12,873 bases of DNA from Thermoplasmata archaeon (lineage in GTDB: Archaea > Thermoplasmatota > Thermoplasmata > Thermoplasmatales > Thermoplasmataceae), in NCBI GenBank assembly GCA_021806355.1, contig JAJZXT010000133.1, positions 1 to 12,873 on the forward strand, read 5' to 3'. Positions 6,292 through 12,873 of the stretch are shown here, piece by piece (within the stretch, counting starts at the first letter, position 1; every line of letters begins with the position of its first letter). The notes beneath the pieces were generated by a model. That model saw only the letters and a program-made list of their open reading frames with translations, ran no database searches and was not told where the DNA came from. The translations under genes and the position numbers were made by a program.

Positions 6292-7299
6292 ATGATTTTA
6301 GGAGGAACAATATATTTGGACGGGAACCCAAAAAGGGGATTCATCAACACATTGACTGGTGAATTCAAGGAACAGGAGCCAGACAGAAAAGAACACAAGG
6401 GTACCATAATGCTGGCACCAATTAACTCCCATACACATTTAGGGGATTCGTTCATAAAGGAAGAACCAATGGGAACACTGCCAGAAATAGTGGGTCCAGG
6501 CGGGTTCAAGCTCACTCATCTTAAGAATGCCAAGGAAATTGACATTATCAGAGGAGTAAAGGCTGCAAAGCGTATGATGAGAGAAAACGGAACAGGAGCA
6601 TTCATTGAGTTTCGCGAAACCGGTTTTTCCGGATTGAATATTATATTGGAAGAAAAAAGGAATAAGCCATTTGGAGTTATTTTATCGAGACCTCAAAGTG
6701 TAGAAGATTATTATAAGATCAAGGAAAAGGTGGACGGGATTGGTTTGAGTGCAGTATCTGATGATGATATTGGTGCTGCTAAAGAACTGGTGAAAGCTGT
6801 TAAAGACAATAATGGAATAACGGCAATTCATTTTAGCGAAGACCGAAGAGAGAATATTTCTGATCTCAGGGAGATTGAACCTGATCTTCTAATACATTGC
6901 CTGTCCTGCACGAAGGATGACTTACGGGAGATAGCTGATATGGGGGCACCAATAGTTATAACACCAAGATCTAATGTATTCTACGGAAAAAGGCCAGATT
7001 ATCAGCATTTGATTGGTGAATCAGACAAAATCCTTCTTGGAACTGATAATGGGATGAATAGCGATCCAAATATCTTCAGGGAAATGGAATTTTTATTCAG
7101 GTATCAGAGAGGCATAATGAGGGTAAATCCAACGGAAATCTTGGAGATGGTTATCAATAGACCGAGAAAATTCCTTATGGAAAAGGGGATTAAGGTTCCA
7201 CCCTCATTTGTATTATTTCCCAACGTAGATCTGGATCCGTATGAGATCGTAATGAGGAGTTTTTATTACAATTCTAGAAAAATAAGCCATAATAGATAA
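6292..7299 (+). CDS. Amidohydrolase, TrzA/MtaD (cytosine-deaminase-like) group
   Basis: The 335-residue protein has the metal-dependent hydrolase pattern: His47-x-His49 in NSHTHLGDS, His180 followed by Glu183 (AIHFSED), His202 (LIHCLS), and Asp252 in LGTDNGMNS; TPRSN (225-229) is the usual loop before the last ligand. This ligand set is that of chlorohydrolases and of adenosine, methylthioadenosine and guanine deaminases, which replace an amino group on a ring with oxygen. It is about 90 residues shorter than typical members, having a reduced N-terminal beta-sandwich and a short C-terminus. No Lys is carboxylated in this subgroup. The substrate is unknown; a nucleoside or base is plausible. 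It begins 3 bp after rtcB with AGGGGT as Shine-Dalgarno site overlapping the rtcB stop, so the pair is probably co-transcribed. Confidence 0.85.
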   Translation: MILGGTIYLDGNPKRGFINTLTGEFKEQEPDRKEHKGTIMLAPINSHTHLGDSFIKEEPMGTLPEIVGPGGFKLTHLKNAKEIDIIRGVKAAKRMMRENGTGAFIEFRETGFSGLNIILEEKRNKPFGVILSRPQSVEDYYKIKEKVDGIGLSAVSDDDIGAAKELVKAVKDNNGITAIHFSEDRRENISDLREIEPDLLIHCLSCTKDDLREIADMGAPIVITPRSNVFYGKRPDYQHLIGESDKILLGTDNGMNSDPNIFREMEFLFRYQRGIMRVNPTEILEMVINRPRKFLMEKGIKVPPSFVLFPNVDLDPYEIVMRSFYYNSRKISHNR

Positions 7300-7307
7300 T
7301 TCTGAAA

Positions 7308-7326
7308 GCAATGTTTATATCATTGC
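7308..7326 (+). promoter_or_regulatory. TATA box of the surface protein bracketed by a perfect inverted repeat
   Basis: GCAATG (7308-7313) and CATTGC (7321-7326) are exact reverse complements and enclose TTTATAT (7314-7320), a good archaeal TATA box. The predicted transcript start is near 7343, just before the GAGG Shine-Dalgarno motif (7345-7348). A dimeric regulator bound here would block TBP, so a repressor site is the simplest reading. This is inference from position. Confidence 0.6.
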
Positions 7327-7357
7327 GTTTATTTAGCGAAAAAAGAGGAAGATACAT

Positions 7358-10300
7358 TTGAACATGAAACATACCATCACCTCAGTAATGGTCCTAATTC
7401 TCATCATAGGCTTACTTGGAGTTAGTACAAATTCTAGCGCGTATAGTGCCCCACAGAAGAGCGTGTCATTGACTTTTACATATGACCTTAATGGTAACAA
7501 CGTTTCCGAACTTAGTGGAGTGCAAACGTCAATATCCATGGTCGGAGGAGCATATAGCTCAACAAGCACAGCTAATCCCGTAAGTGATATGCTGACATAC
7601 GGAAATTATACGTTAAATGTCCAGCCGAGTTTCGTAACGATACCTGGAATAGGGAAAGTGATTTCAAATGGATTACAGGAGAGCTTTGCTGTGAACGCAA
7701 GTTCTAATTCAACAATGAATATCTACGTTCCAGTTACTCAGACATTCTTAACTAATGTTAGTTTAAGTGGTTTGGTTTCTGGAGAAAGTGCAAGCCTAAC
7801 CTTTTTAACAACTTCAGGTTATGCTTTTTACAGCACAACTGCCAGTTCTGGTTTTACCACATATCTTCCTCATGGAGTGTTCTATGTTAATGTAAATTAT
7901 CTTGGAACACAGTATAGCATACTGGAAAACAACATAATAAACTCCATAAATGTTTCATTATCAAGCACCCAATCTGCATTTGGAAATGTGCAATCGGTTA
8001 GCAATACCAGCATAAACTCTTTCACTGCCGTTCTATTCAACAGTGTAACGCACACATATTCAACCCAGAATTTCAATTCAGGTTCTTACAGGATAATCAC
8101 AAACCAGAGCTGGAGTAACCTCGTTCTTATGATTTATGCTCCCGGGTATGCCCCAAAAGTTGTTTCAAAGACTGCGGGTGCGGGTTTGCAGATAGTGAAA
8201 CTGTCCCCTGCTTCTTCCAACATCTTTGTGAACTATTCTCTATCCAGTAATTTGAGAACCGTAACAATGAATCTCTCTCTGCAATTATTCAACAATTCAG
8301 CGATTCCATTCTTACAGAACTCATCCGTTGGGTCAATATATTATCAGGAATCATTGGATGGTGGACTTTTCACAAAGGATTTATCAGCATATGTTAATGA
8401 TACTATTCAAAACAATACCCAAAATTCATTACTCATAAATGGAAACTATTACAATCTTTCAAAGATGACGCAAGTCGGGTTTAAAGTTAATTCAAACAGT
8501 ACTTACGACAATATCACTGCGACATATACAAACAACCTAATGAATACATCAGGCTATCAAAACATGAAAATCAAGCTCTATGGTATTGGAACTTCAGCAG
8601 TGTCCGGCTCCATAAACCATCATTATTTCATAAAATACAAGAATAGTTCATATTCACTGTCAACTGCATCTGTTACCACAACTTATGGAAACCCATTTCA
8701 GATATACCCGGTTTCATCTTCACAGTGGATCAATCTGGCCTTCTCACAAGCCAAGAAACCATTTTTCATAAACTCTCAAATGAGTCTTTCTTGGAAGAAC
8801 ATGGTATCTCAGTCATACACACTGAATAGCACACAGAAAAACACAATATTCGTTGCTCCGGCAAATGTTAATGTAACAGTAAATCTCTCAAACGCATTTT
8901 ATAACCCGGTAAACCAGAAGTATGATTATAACTCACCAAACACCTCCTTCAAATGGAACGTTAGTGAAAGCGCTACAGCATACAAAGTCTACACAACAAA
9001 AAGCGTTACTATTAATCTTACCCCAGGAAGTCACAAAGTGTTCTTAAATGGTACCAGTTCTTCAGGATTCTATAACACGACATCGTTCATAATTTACGCA
9101 GTTAATTCCTCCTTGCATCAACCAGTCGTGAATTTTACTTATTCATACATAAACTCTAACGGTATCAAAGTGCACAAGGAAGTAAATAAGACTTCTCTGC
9201 CATCAAATCTTACCTATTATTTATCAGTTCCTCAATCCACTCAAATATCATTTACTTCGGATAATTCTTCATTAATTTTGAATGTCAATGGATCAAATTA
9301 TAAAGTTTCGATGATCTTTAATTGGACATTCACAAACAGCTATAAAACACAAGGAACAAGTGCCAGCTATGCCTTCTCCAAGCCAACAATTCCGGTTAAT
9401 GGATATTCAAACAGGCAAAACGTTTCAATAAATGTCACATCTGTTGCCTTATCCACTTTAAACATAACTTTGAAAGTGTTCGTGAACGATACCACTCCTC
9501 CAACACCGCAAATCACCATAATGAACTCTACTGGAAAGAACATTACTGCACCGGTTGCATCAAATGTTACAATATTATCAGCAAATTACTCTACAGATCA
9601 GTATTATGGGTCGGTAACTAACGCTTCATTTTCGTCCGAGTGGAAATATAATTGGACATTCATGAATATTAACAGTACTGCAGATAAGCAATCATCCAGC
9701 ACCTATGAAATAGTAGGTGGAAATGTAAGCGGATCATGGGTAGCTGTCAAATTCCTGAACCTTTCTCGCGTCATAGTCTCGCTAAAATTAACAAATCCAT
9801 CAAATATAAGCGCTTACAATAATCACACCGTTAACATAGTAGTAAAATCACCAAGGCTCGTTGTTCAGAGCATTTATTTCACGGGAGGGTTCCAGGCAGG
9901 GATTTCAAAAACAATATATGTAAAGATTGAGAACATAGGGACCCAAACTGCAAACAACTTCACGGTGTATCTATTCGCGTCTGGCTCAATGGTGGCTAAT
10001 CAGGCTTTCACGAATAAGAATCTTTCAGTAAATGGCACCGTTAATGTATCTATAACATGGACACCAGCTACCGCGGGAACTGTGGGTCTTGTTGTAAATG
10101 TTAGTGCCTTGAACCAGCCAGGATTTGTATCGAACCTCGGAGAATATTCAACCAGTGTAAATGTTGCATCATCACCTTACAATGTTCCAATAATCATTGG
10201 GTCTGTAATAGCAATTATAGTAGTGGTAGGTTTGATCTATTACCGTGTCACCGCTGGCAAGTTTCCCATGTCAAAGAAGAAAGGAGACAAGACAACCTCT

Positions 10301-10372
10301 ATAGCGCCCACCAAAACAGCCCAACCTGCAATAAAGAAGGATGAGGTTAAGAAGGAACAACCCAAAAAATAA
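7358..10372 (+). CDS. Large N-glycosylation-rich surface protein with PKD-like and CARDB-like domains
   Basis: The 1004-residue protein starts with a signal peptide (basic MNMKH, hydrophobic 7-22, likely cleavage after the Ala residues near 28-31). Nearly everything up to 940 is Ser/Thr/Asn-rich beta-type sequence with about 55 Asn-x-Ser/Thr sites by hand count. Three modules with a PKD-like core tryptophan (FKWNV near 533, FNWTF near 656, YNWTF near 766) precede a CARDB-like adhesion domain (about 833-936). One membrane span (about 943-962) and a Lys-rich cytoplasmic tail end the protein. This is the architecture of an archaeal S-layer or adhesion glycoprotein; the exact role and any enzymatic activity are not visible. 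TTG 7358 is preferred because GAGG (7345-7348) is 9 nt upstream of it; ATG 7364 is the alternative. There is no partner gene. Confidence 0.88.
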   Translation: MNMKHTITSVMVLILIIGLLGVSTNSSAYSAPQKSVSLTFTYDLNGNNVSELSGVQTSISMVGGAYSSTSTANPVSDMLTYGNYTLNVQPSFVTIPGIGKVISNGLQESFAVNASSNSTMNIYVPVTQTFLTNVSLSGLVSGESASLTFLTTSGYAFYSTTASSGFTTYLPHGVFYVNVNYLGTQYSILENNIINSINVSLSSTQSAFGNVQSVSNTSINSFTAVLFNSVTHTYSTQNFNSGSYRIITNQSWSNLVLMIYAPGYAPKVVSKTAGAGLQIVKLSPASSNIFVNYSLSSNLRTVTMNLSLQLFNNSAIPFLQNSSVGSIYYQESLDGGLFTKDLSAYVNDTIQNNTQNSLLINGNYYNLSKMTQVGFKVNSNSTYDNITATYTNNLMNTSGYQNMKIKLYGIGTSAVSGSINHHYFIKYKNSSYSLSTASVTTTYGNPFQIYPVSSSQWINLAFSQAKKPFFINSQMSLSWKNMVSQSYTLNSTQKNTIFVAPANVNVTVNLSNAFYNPVNQKYDYNSPNTSFKWNVSESATAYKVYTTKSVTINLTPGSHKVFLNGTSSSGFYNTTSFIIYAVNSSLHQPVVNFTYSYINSNGIKVHKEVNKTSLPSNLTYYLSVPQSTQISFTSDNSSLILNVNGSNYKVSMIFNWTFTNSYKTQGTSASYAFSKPTIPVNGYSNRQNVSINVTSVALSTLNITLKVFVNDTTPPTPQITIMNSTGKNITAPVASNVTILSANYSTDQYYGSVTNASFSSEWKYNWTFMNINSTADKQSSSTYEIVGGNVSGSWVAVKFLNLSRVIVSLKLTNPSNISAYNNHTVNIVVKSPRLVVQSIYFTGGFQAGISKTIYVKIENIGTQTANNFTVYLFASGSMVANQAFTNKNLSVNGTVNVSITWTPATAGTVGLVVNVSALNQPGFVSNLGEYSTSVNVASSPYNVPIIIGSVIAIIVVVGLIYYRVTAGKFPMSKKKGDKTTSIAPTKTAQPAIKKDEVKKEQPKK
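10364..10369 (-). terminator. Oligo-T terminator of argS
   Basis: A6 on the plus strand gives a T6 run about 16 nt past the argS stop on the minus strand. It lies inside the last codons of the convergent surface-protein gene. Confidence 0.4.
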
Positions 10373-10386
10373 TTTTTTTATTTTTT
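10373..10386 (+). terminator. Oligo-T terminator of the surface-protein gene
   Basis: T7, A, T6 starts immediately after the stop codon, a strong archaeal termination signal. The last T residues overlap the argS stop codon (10385-10387). Confidence 0.7.
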
Positions 10387-12031
10387 ACATTTCTGAAACA
10401 AGTTGAATGCCAATAATAGAAGAAACATCTTCTATAATATTTTTATATACATTTACGATCATAAGCCTTCTTACAGATGTTTCATACTCCTCTGAATTTA
10501 CTTTACAATTTTCATAAAAATCGTTAAACGCCTTCGAAAGCATGAATGCAAAATTAGCGAGCATTTCCGGTTTCAAATTTTTCACCGACTCTGAAATAAC
10601 AAAAGGATATTGGTATAAATCCAATATGAGGGCACTTTCTTCTTTTTTCAGGTTATTAGCTGAAACTTCACCAGGTTCAAGTTCATACTTAATTGCACTC
10701 TTATTCAGGATGTTAAGTGCCCTGACATAGGAATACATCACAAAAGGAGCACTGTCTCCATTAAAGTCAAGGGCATCTTTCCACTTAAAAATCATCGCTT
10801 TTGAAGAATTTACCTTCAAAATGTTGAATCTTATAGCAGAAATAGCAATCTTTTTCGCTATTTCATTTGATATCGTGCTCTCACCTCTCTTTTCCTTAAT
10901 AACTTCTAATGCCCTTTCATAAGTCTTTTCAACCAATTCCTTGACTGTGACTGCATTTCCCTTTCTGGTGGACATACTTCCCGTTTCAAGGCTAACAAAG
11001 GCATAAAGAACAAAGTCTAGTTTCTTCACAAGATCAAAATATTTCGTGAGAATCTCAGATAACGTTTTTCCATGCTCTGAATGATCTTCCCCTAGCACAG
11101 TAATTAACCAGTCATTCTGGGAAAGTTTATACATATGGTATGCAAGGTCTCTAACGAGGTAAAGGCTGCTCCCGTCGCTTCTTGTGAGATAGACCTTTCT
11201 GCCATTCTCAAGTTCGATGAATCTTGCCTGACCATCCATCTGCGTAACATCAGAAATTGAATCTATCAGGGTCCTGACCTCGCCCGTTATGATAAAATCA
11301 GATTCCCACGTAAAATCATCTATCTTGATGCCCAATTTATCCAGGTCTTTCTTGATATCATCTAGCATTACCATAGCGATTTCCCTTACTTTATTGATTA
11401 TGGTGGGATCCCCGGATTCATATTTCTTAATAATTTCTTCAACTTCCGATTCCGAACCTTCCTCCTCCATCTCTTTATAAATTCTTTTATACCCATCCAG
11501 TAACAATTGTGGAGTTAAGGGTAATCCTGAACTATATTTCTCATATGCTAGGTAGAGTGACATCATCTGCTTACCAGAATCGTTGATGAAATATTGGGTT
11601 GTAACTCGATATCCATATCTTTTGAGCATTCTCGCAACGGAATCCCCAAGTATGGAATTTCTAACCCTACCAACGTGTATAGGACCCGTTGGGTTTATGC
11701 TGGTATGTTCTACACAAACTCTTTCTGGATCCTGAAACGTATCTGGATATTGGCCAGTACTACTTATTGAATTAATCATTATTGAGAGAAGTTGTAAAGG
11801 ATCAATAGTCAGGTTAATGTAATTTCCTTCAACCTCAGCGTTAGTTACAAATTTCTCCTTTGATATTAACAAACGCAATGGTTCAATATTGTTTGCACTG
11901 TATCTAAACATCTTTACGGTCATATCACAATGCCCGGTCTTATCGAATGACAGATCTTCAGATCTGAACACCGGGATCTGATTTCTGATCGCAGAGACTA
12001 GCTTTTCATGGACATCCTGATACATAAGCAT
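10385..12031 (-). CDS. argS: Arginyl-tRNA synthetase
   Basis: This 548-residue class I synthetase attaches arginine to tRNA-Arg. It has an N-terminal additional domain (about 1-90), the HIGH motif as PTGPIHVGR (115-122, with His119 and Gly121), the ArgRS-specific segment LTRSDGSSLYLVRDLAY (282-298), and the KMSKS region as MSTRKGN (353-359), which lacks the canonical Lys as in many ArgRS. The DALR anticodon-binding domain runs from about 430 to the end, which closes with the usual short Met-terminated tail. The length is normal. ATG 12031 is taken because a T-rich TATA-like box lies about 26 bp upstream; ATG 12025 is possible. It stands alone, convergent with the surface-protein gene. Confidence 0.95.
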   Translation of the reverse strand: MLMYQDVHEKLVSAIRNQIPVFRSEDLSFDKTGHCDMTVKMFRYSANNIEPLRLLISKEKFVTNAEVEGNYINLTIDPLQLLSIMINSISSTGQYPDTFQDPERVCVEHTSINPTGPIHVGRVRNSILGDSVARMLKRYGYRVTTQYFINDSGKQMMSLYLAYEKYSSGLPLTPQLLLDGYKRIYKEMEEEGSESEVEEIIKKYESGDPTIINKVREIAMVMLDDIKKDLDKLGIKIDDFTWESDFIITGEVRTLIDSISDVTQMDGQARFIELENGRKVYLTRSDGSSLYLVRDLAYHMYKLSQNDWLITVLGEDHSEHGKTLSEILTKYFDLVKKLDFVLYAFVSLETGSMSTRKGNAVTVKELVEKTYERALEVIKEKRGESTISNEIAKKIAISAIRFNILKVNSSKAMIFKWKDALDFNGDSAPFVMYSYVRALNILNKSAIKYELEPGEVSANNLKKEESALILDLYQYPFVISESVKNLKPEMLANFAFMLSKAFNDFYENCKVNSEEYETSVRRLMIVNVYKNIIEDVSSIIGIQLVSEM

Positions 12032-12052
12032 GAATTCATAATGATTGTTATG

Positions 12053-12061
12053 TCTAAAAAG
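12053..12061 (-). promoter_or_regulatory. Probable TATA-like box of argS
   Basis: The minus strand reads CTTTTTAGA, centred about 26 bp before ATG 12031, suggesting a leaderless mRNA. It is a weak match. Confidence 0.35.
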
Positions 12062-12163
12062 ATTTTCAGTATGCTAATTAACCCATCCTTGTAAATATGG
12101 ATAAAAATTTCTGTTGAAATTATTGATTATTCTATTCGTCAAACCAAACTTTGCAGGTTTCAT

Positions 12164-12189
12164 GCGTATTGCAAAAAGGAACAATGCGC
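12164..12189 (+). repeat. Hairpin 1: 8-bp stem
   Basis: GCGTATTG (12164-12171) pairs with CAATGCGC (12182-12189) around a 10-nt loop. One U-G wobble occurs in plus-strand RNA. Confidence 0.6.
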
Positions 12190-12196
12190 TAACAAC

Positions 12197-12284
12197 CCAC
12201 AAATGAAGACATGGGCTTGTTGGAGCCCAGATTTGTGGCTCAGGACGCAACGATTAGCTGATTGATTTGACTGCGAATCTGGGT
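12197..12284 (+). repeat. Two mutually exclusive helices sharing 12225-12238
   Basis: Fold A: CCACAAAT (12197-12204) pairs with ATTTGTGG (12231-12238), enclosing the inner stem TGGGCT (12212-12217) with AGCCCA (12224-12229). Fold B: 12225-12238 (GCCCAGATTTGTGG) pairs without a break with 12271-12284 (CTGCGAATCTGGGT), 14 pairs of which four are G-U, around a 32-nt loop. The segment 12225-12238 cannot be in both folds at once. Confidence 0.6.
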
Positions 12285-12444
12285 CTGATAAAGATTTACT
12301 CTTTGTTGATCTGATACGAACGCAAGGTTTAACGCATTCATTACTTGGAAAATGCCATTGGAATTGGTACGTCCTTACTTGACAGTCCACATTAACTGTA
12401 TTACTGTTGCGGGTGTACGTTAACATCTTGTGAAAGCAGATCAT

Positions 12445-12473
12445 GTGCAACTTGAAAGCGTAAAAAGTTGCAC
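12445..12473. repeat. Hairpin 3: perfect 9-bp inverted repeat
   Basis: GTGCAACTT (12445-12453) and AAGTTGCAC (12465-12473) are exact reverse complements with an 11-nt loop. It lies about 90 bp before the aroB start. Confidence 0.6.
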
Positions 12474-12481
12474 TTTCATCG

Positions 12482-12496
12482 CCACTTCTGAAGTGG
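12482..12496. repeat. Hairpin 4 or operator: 7-bp palindrome around one base
   Basis: CCACTTC (12482-12488) and GAAGTGG (12490-12496) are exact reverse complements around T12489. The near absence of a loop favours a dimeric protein site over an RNA hairpin. It ends about 29 bp before the aroB TATA box. Confidence 0.5.
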
Positions 12497-12524
12497 ACAT
12501 TTAAGCTCACTGTGATAAAAAGAC

Positions 12525-12534
12525 TAAATATATG
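12525..12534 (+). promoter_or_regulatory. TATA box of aroB
   Basis: TAAATATATG, centred at 12530, predicts a transcript start near 12556, a few bases before ATG 12562. The core ATATAT is symmetric, so minus-strand transcription into the gap from the same box is possible. Confidence 0.6.
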
Positions 12535-12561
12535 AGGCTTTGATCAATGTGTGGTAATACA

Positions 12562-12873
12562 ATGCCCGAAGCAGAAAGATTCATTCTAAAAAATGGCAAT
12601 TTTGAAATGACCTATATTATTGGCGAAAGAGTCCTAAACCACATCCCAGAATATACTCATGAAAATCAGAAGGCCATTTTTATCGTAAGCAGTAGAATAG
12701 ACCAGAAATATCACGATTACATCTCTGAATTCAGTGATTCTGGGCAGGGAGTAATAAAATTTATAGTCTCTGATGGGGAGAACCTAAAAAACATAAAAAA
12801 TTACCAGAAAATAATGTCCATCATGCTTCAGGAGCAAATCGAGAAATCATCACTTTTGGGTTATATTGAGATC
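12562..12873 (+). CDS. aroB: 3-dehydroquinate synthase, N-terminal part (cut by the window end)
   Basis: 104 codons of the gene are present. The order of elements fits the NAD-binding half of 3-dehydroquinate synthase, which makes dehydroquinate from DAHP in the shikimate pathway: a strand ending in YIIGERVL, the strand AIFIVSS, then FIVSDGENLKNIKNYQK, equivalent to the family's xxxGExxKxxxxxxx region, a helix, and SSLLGYIEI just where the glycine-rich GGGxxxD turn should begin beyond the window. The start ATG 12562 fits the TATA box; ATG 12547 in the same frame adds five residues. No metal ligand lies in the part seen, so the call rests on the overall pattern; another member of the same fold, such as a glycerol-1-phosphate dehydrogenase, is possible. 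Confidence 0.7.
   Translation, partial: MPEAERFILKNGNFEMTYIIGERVLNHIPEYTHENQKAIFIVSSRIDQKYHDYISEFSDSGQGVIKFIVSDGENLKNIKNYQKIMSIMLQEQIEKSSLLGYIEI

Larger units (their letters stand above)
12164..12496 (+). ncRNA. Candidate structured RNA or leader in the argS-aroB gap
   Basis: The 530-bp gap between argS and aroB has no credible gene but holds four strong inverted repeats in 333 bp, and its base composition is visibly richer in G and C than the AT-rich flanks. At two places (12164-12189 and 12225-12284) helices are complete only if U-G wobbles are allowed on the plus strand; as minus-strand RNA these become A-C mismatches. This suggests a plus-strand transcript. I searched by eye for RNase P RNA, SRP RNA, tRNA, C/D and H/ACA signatures and found none convincing. 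It could be a long aroB leader, an independent RNA, or an insertion-element relic. Ends are set by the outermost hairpins; the true ends are unknown. AT-rich sequence at 12091-12135 could hold a promoter. Confidence 0.4.

Noticed and set aside
6192..6515. 107-codon minus-strand frame over the rtcB-amidohydrolase junction
   Set aside because: It is antisense to two well-supported genes and resembles no family.
12160..12510. 116-codon minus-strand frame (GTG start) in the argS-aroB gap
   Set aside because: Its composition (many Cys, His, Ser, Gln; few Glu and Ile) is unlike the neighbouring genes, it matches no family I know, and it is crossed by all the inverted repeats. Probably a chance frame over structured sequence.
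12120..12520. Insertion-sequence or transposase remnant in the gap
   Set aside because: I read all six frames and found no DDE, HUH or TnpB-like motif and no terminal inverted repeats flanking the region. Not excluded, but unsupported.
12120..12520. RNase P RNA, SRP RNA, C/D or H/ACA guide RNA
   Set aside because: The conserved P4-region motifs, SRP helix 8 motif, matched C and D boxes and a kink-turn with a properly placed ACA were not found on either strand.
12547..12549. ATG 12547 as the aroB start
   Set aside because: It lies only about 17 bp from the TATA box centre, too close for the usual archaeal spacing; ATG 12562 fits better.
1..12873. CRISPR array, toxin-antitoxin pair, restriction or defence cluster
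   Set aside because: No regularly spaced repeats of CRISPR type and no nuclease, methylase, toxin or defence-type gene pair are present.

Overview
The window looks like chromosomal DNA of an AT-rich euryarchaeon, most probably a member of the Thermoplasmatales. The evidence is an archaeal replication clamp loader (RFC small subunit), a Hef/FANCM-type helicase, archaeal RtcB and ArgRS types, a tRNA gene without an encoded CCA, TATA-like boxes placed about 26 bp before the start codons of several apparently leaderless genes, and frequent non-ATG starts. The exact genus cannot be read from the sequence alone. No phage, plasmid, CRISPR array or intact insertion sequence is visible; this is mostly housekeeping DNA.

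Layout. 1-172: the window edge, a short inverted repeat and tRNA-Ala(CGC) on the minus strand. 173-3405: a Hef-like helicase (+) shares a palindromic TATA box with the tRNA and runs tail-to-tail, with 8 bp overlap, into the RFC small subunit (-). That gene diverges from purN (+). 3408-4708, minus strand: a winged-helix protein and a GNAT acetyltransferase coupled by an ATGA overlap, and upstream of them an orphan 121-codon frame closed by a hairpin plus T8 terminator. 4843-7299, plus strand: the RNA ligase RtcB, apparently begun at a CTG codon behind a good Shine-Dalgarno site, followed 3 bp later by a metal-dependent amidohydrolase. 7358-10372: a large, very N-glycosylation-rich surface protein with a signal peptide, PKD-like and CARDB-like domains, one C-terminal membrane anchor and a Lys-rich tail; a perfect inverted repeat brackets its TATA box. 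10385-12031: ArgRS (-), convergent with the surface gene across a two-way oligo-T terminator. 12032-12561: a long gene-free stretch holding several perfect inverted repeats. 12562-end: the 5' part of a probable 3-dehydroquinate synthase gene (aroB).

Functional themes. Genome maintenance (Hef helicase, clamp loader), tRNA biology (tRNA-Ala, RtcB, ArgRS) and nucleotide or amino-acid metabolism (PurN, amidohydrolase, AroB) are neighbours, but only two pairs look truly co-transcribed: the wHTH gene with the GNAT gene, and rtcB with the amidohydrolase gene.

The most unusual parts are: (i) the 12164-12496 intergenic region, where a segment can pair in two mutually exclusive ways and the wobble pairs make sense only for a plus-strand RNA; (ii) the CTG start inferred for rtcB; and (iii) the operator-like repeat around the surface-protein TATA box. 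I did not find a clear multi-gene undescribed system; the structured intergenic element is the best candidate for something undescribed.
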